From Deltaproteobacteria bacterium (GTDB lineage Bacteria > Desulfobacterota > Desulfobacteria > Desulfobacterales > B30-G6), in the NCBI GenBank assembly GCA_003647375.1, contig QMMS01000043.1, positions 1-20,732 on the forward strand: a stretch of DNA of 20,732 nucleotides. The letters are read 5' to 3'. Made by a program: the position numbers and the translations under genes. Positions 18,275 to 20,732 of the stretch are shown here, piece by piece. A model generated the notes under the pieces. It searched no databases and had not been told where the DNA came from. It saw nothing but the letters and a program-made list of their open reading frames with translations. Numbering within the stretch: position 1 is the stretch's first letter; every line of letters starts with the position of its first letter.

Positions 18275-20605
18275 ATGATGGACAAAGCCGCAAAATACCT
18301 TTCCGGCATGCCTCATTTTTCGTTTCTTCCGGATGAAGAGATACAGAAAATATCCCATGAGGTTTTTTTCAACCGTTACGAAAAGGGAACGCAACTGGCT
18401 GTTAAAGACGAGACCGTCATCGACAACGTCTATGCCATTAAAAAAGGATCCCTCATTCTTTTCGACCTGAGGGATGGGGAGAGCGTACCTTGCGGATTTA
18501 TCAAAAGCGGAGAGGTTTTTGGGGGTATTACTATTCTCATGAACGGTGGGGTCTCACTGCGAACGGTCATTGTGGAAGAAGACTGCTCTGGATACGAGAT
18601 ACCCAAGGAGATCTTTCAGGATCTTTGTACACGCTATCCGAAGTTTTATGAATTTTTCCTGGAAAATTTCAGCAAGCATGTTTTTGATGATTCTATAAAG
18701 GCCTTGATTGAGACCGGACAGGCTCGTCATTTTCTATCCGGCATCGAACCTTTTTCCTTTCTTCCGGAAGAATCGATCACGGAAACCATCGATAATCTGA
18801 CCGTAGTCCAGCATCCCAGGAACCGCGTCCTGTTTGTCCAGGGCAAATCAAGAGTCGGGTATCTGTATATCGTGCAGCGCGGTTCTGCAGAGCGATATTT
18901 TGAAGATCGCGGTAAAAAGACCATGCTGGGCATGTTGGGTGAGGGAGATATCTATGGCGGTATTTCCATGCTCCTGAATGACGGGCTTTCCGTCCGGACT
19001 TTGAGGGTCACGGAAGATGCTGTTTTTTACCTGATTCCAAAGAAAGCATTCCTCAAGTTGTGTGAGGCGAACGAGACCTTCACCGAGTATTTTACTGACA
19101 CTTTCGGCAGGCGAATGCTCGAACGATCTTATGCCGCCATTATTGCCAAAACTTTACAGCCCCAGGAAGAGGGACTGGTTTTTTTCAATCAGCCCATATC
19201 AAGCATTTCTACACAAATGCCGATTTTCGGGGATGTGAGCCTAAGCATTCGTGAGGCGGCGAACAAGATGAGCCGGGAAAATATCAGTTCTCTGTTCCTC
19301 AAGGATACAGACGGCGAATGTACGGGTGTTATCACGGAAAAGGATTTAACCAAGAAGGTTATTGCCGTGGGGTATGATACGGCGCGCCCTGTTGCCGAAA
19401 TAATGTCTTCCCCAATTGAAACCATATCCAGCCAGGCACTTATTTTTGAAGTGTTAATGCGGATGATGAAGTCAGGCATCCGGCATTTTGCCATCACAGA
19501 CAAAAACGAAAAGATCGTGGGGATTCTATCAAATAGAGATATTCTGACTGCCCAGGGCCAGTCCCCGGTTTTCCTGGTCCGGGAAATTGCAACAGCGAAC
19601 AGCATGGAAGAGATTGTCGATCGTCACAACAAACTTCCTAAGCAGATCATGACATTGATCAGCAGTGGCGCAAATGCCAAAAATTTGACCCGTTTCATCA
19701 CAACCATTTCAGACACTATCTTAAATAAAATCATAGGATTTGCGCTGATTCACCATCCACCTCCTCCTGCCCGGTTTGCATTCATGATTCTGGGCAGCGA
19801 AGGCCGCAACGAACAGACGCTCAAAACCGATCAGGACAACGCCATCATCTTCGAAGATGTTCCCGAGGCGTCACAGGCAGCTGTACAGGAATACTTTCTC
19901 AAGCTTGGGGAAACCGTCTGTACACTTCTGGACGACGCTGGATACGCGTTCTGTAATGGAGATGTCATGGCTAAAAACCCCAAGTGGTGCCAGCCTCTGG
20001 CAGTGTGGAAGAAAAATTTTTCTAAATGGATCCATGGTGCCGAAGGCGAGGATCTGCTGCAGGCGAGCATCTTTTTCGATTTTCGCACCGGATATGGCGA
20101 CGGGGCGTTGGTTGATTCGCTGCGGACATTTCTATTCAAGGCGCTGGACGGCTGGCCCGGCTTTATGCGTCATCTCACTGAGAATGCCATGTATTTCAAG
20201 CCGCCCATCGGCTTTTTCAGAAATTTCGTTGTGGAGTCAAAAGGAAAACATCGGGACATGTTCGACATCAAGAGTGCGATGACGCCGATTGTCGATTTTG
20301 CCAGAGTTTATGCACTAAAAAACCATATCGATGAAACCAATACCCTGGAAAGACTGCAGCAGCTGCACCTGAAGGGAATCCTCCAGCTGGCGGAATATGA
20401 AGAACTTGAAAAGGCCTACAGTTTTCTTCTGCAGCTGCGCTTTGTCCGTCAGGTAACAGCCATTGTCGATGATAAAGACTCGCCGCACAATTATATCAAT
20501 CCCAAGAAGCTCACCCGGATCGAACAGAAAATGCTCAAAGAAATTTTCAACCGCATCGAGAAATTCCAGGCCAAGCTGGAGTTCGATTTTATCGGGCGGA
20601 TATAG
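18275..20605 (+). CDS. tandem cNMP-binding / CBS / DUF294 nucleotidyltransferase-like protein
   Basis: The 776-aa soluble protein has, in order, cNMP domain 1 (about 12-135), cNMP domain 2 (about 157-280), a CBS pair (about 312-428), and the DUF294 nucleotidyltransferase domain. The latter has FMILGSEGRNEQTLKTDQDN (504-523), giving a GSEGR loop and metal-binding Asp519 and Asp521. The C-terminal DUF294 helical domain runs to about 770. The polymerase-beta fold is that of GlnD and GlnE, and the family is often labelled a putative signal-transduction nucleotidyltransferase; its substrate is unknown. Both cNMP cassettes (VFGGITILMN, IYGGISMLLN) have Gly where CRP has Glu. Two ATGs are adjacent (18275 and 18278) after AGGTGA (18265-18270); spacing of 7 nt slightly favours the second. 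It lies 25 bp after the small cNMP gene. Confidence 0.88.
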   Translation: MMDKAAKYLSGMPHFSFLPDEEIQKISHEVFFNRYEKGTQLAVKDETVIDNVYAIKKGSLILFDLRDGESVPCGFIKSGEVFGGITILMNGGVSLRTVIVEEDCSGYEIPKEIFQDLCTRYPKFYEFFLENFSKHVFDDSIKALIETGQARHFLSGIEPFSFLPEESITETIDNLTVVQHPRNRVLFVQGKSRVGYLYIVQRGSAERYFEDRGKKTMLGMLGEGDIYGGISMLLNDGLSVRTLRVTEDAVFYLIPKKAFLKLCEANETFTEYFTDTFGRRMLERSYAAIIAKTLQPQEEGLVFFNQPISSISTQMPIFGDVSLSIREAANKMSRENISSLFLKDTDGECTGVITEKDLTKKVIAVGYDTARPVAEIMSSPIETISSQALIFEVLMRMMKSGIRHFAITDKNEKIVGILSNRDILTAQGQSPVFLVREIATANSMEEIVDRHNKLPKQIMTLISSGANAKNLTRFITTISDTILNKIIGFALIHHPPPPARFAFMILGSEGRNEQTLKTDQDNAIIFEDVPEASQAAVQEYFLKLGETVCTLLDDAGYAFCNGDVMAKNPKWCQPLAVWKKNFSKWIHGAEGEDLLQASIFFDFRTGYGDGALVDSLRTFLFKALDGWPGFMRHLTENAMYFKPPIGFFRNFVVESKGKHRDMFDIKSAMTPIVDFARVYALKNHIDETNTLERLQQLHLKGILQLAEYEELEKAYSFLLQLRFVRQVTAIVDDKDSPHNYINPKKLTRIEQKMLKEIFNRIEKFQAKLEFDFIGRI

Positions 20606-20630
20606 TGTTGTATTCCAGGTGTCGGTTTTC

Positions 20631-20658
20631 TGGACTCCCGCTTTCGCGAGAGTGACAT
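20631..20658. repeat. REP-like hairpin repeat
   Basis: ACTCCCGC (20634-20641), loop TTTC, GCGAGAGT (20646-20653) pair at all but one position. The context TGGACTCCCGCTTTCGCGAG, followed by AGTGAC, closely resembles the dispersed proteobacterial repeat CTGGATTCCCGC-TTTC-GCGGGAATGAC, whose reverse strand translates to the familiar VIPAKAGIQ; here it reads VTLAKAGVQ. It sits 25 bp after the last stop codon and may help end transcription, but there is no T-tract. Confidence 0.6.
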
Positions 20659-20732
20659 GTTTATGCAACTATGGGGTTATTTACGGGACATAACACTGGC
20701 TCGACGAGTAGTAATCTGTTTTAAACAGGTAA

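Noticed and set aside
20315..20668. 117-codon minus-strand frame at the right edge
   Set aside because: It lies antisense to the DUF294 gene, and its start is just the translated REP-like repeat (VTLAKAGVQ).

Overview
The window is a chromosomal nitrogen-assimilation region, most likely from a Desulfobacterota bacterium of the Desulfobacterales type. That placement is an inference from gene content, the look of the proteins, the B. subtilis-type Fe-S PurF, the repeat style of the intergenic gaps and the mid-range GC. No rRNA or other firm taxonomic marker is present.

Layout. Bases 1-219 are the tail of a DUF1330-like gene. Bases 310-6897 are a plus-strand operon, gltB-gltD-HAD phosphatase-like, whose genes overlap by a few bases. 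A repeat-rich gap (6898-7310) ends in a near-perfect bidirectional terminator shared with the convergent minus-strand operon glnD-glnB-glnA (11760 to 7311). That operon has a full-consensus sigma-54 promoter (11808-11823) just upstream of glnD. Next is glnE, also minus strand (14886 to 11956). A 166-bp inverted-repeat element (14983-15148) lies between glnE and the divergent plus-strand pair GAF-ANTAR regulator and purF. After a 388-bp gap come two more plus-strand genes: a small cyclic-nucleotide-binding-domain protein without an HTH, and a large protein with two cNMP-type domains, a CBS pair and a DUF294 nucleotidyltransferase. The window ends in a short REP-like repeat.

How it fits together. 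GlnA makes glutamine, and GltB/GltD turn glutamine plus 2-oxoglutarate into glutamate (the GS-GOGAT cycle). GlnD reads glutamine and uridylylates GlnB (PII) on Tyr51. PII steers GlnE, which adenylylates or deadenylylates GlnA at Tyr398. Both target tyrosines are present, so the whole covalent cascade is encoded here. Placing the sensor (glnD), messenger (glnB) and target (glnA) behind one sigma-54 promoter suggests joint induction under nitrogen limitation. PurF consumes glutamine, which may explain its place beside a GAF-ANTAR protein of the antiterminator class.

Most of the content is conserved housekeeping. The less familiar parts are the GAF-ANTAR/purF unit with no recognisable target RNA here, the HTH-less cNMP protein paired with the tandem-cNMP/CBS/nucleotidyltransferase protein, the HAD gene translationally coupled to gltD, and several intergenic repeat elements. 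I see no CRISPR array, tRNA, rRNA, intact transposase or phage gene.
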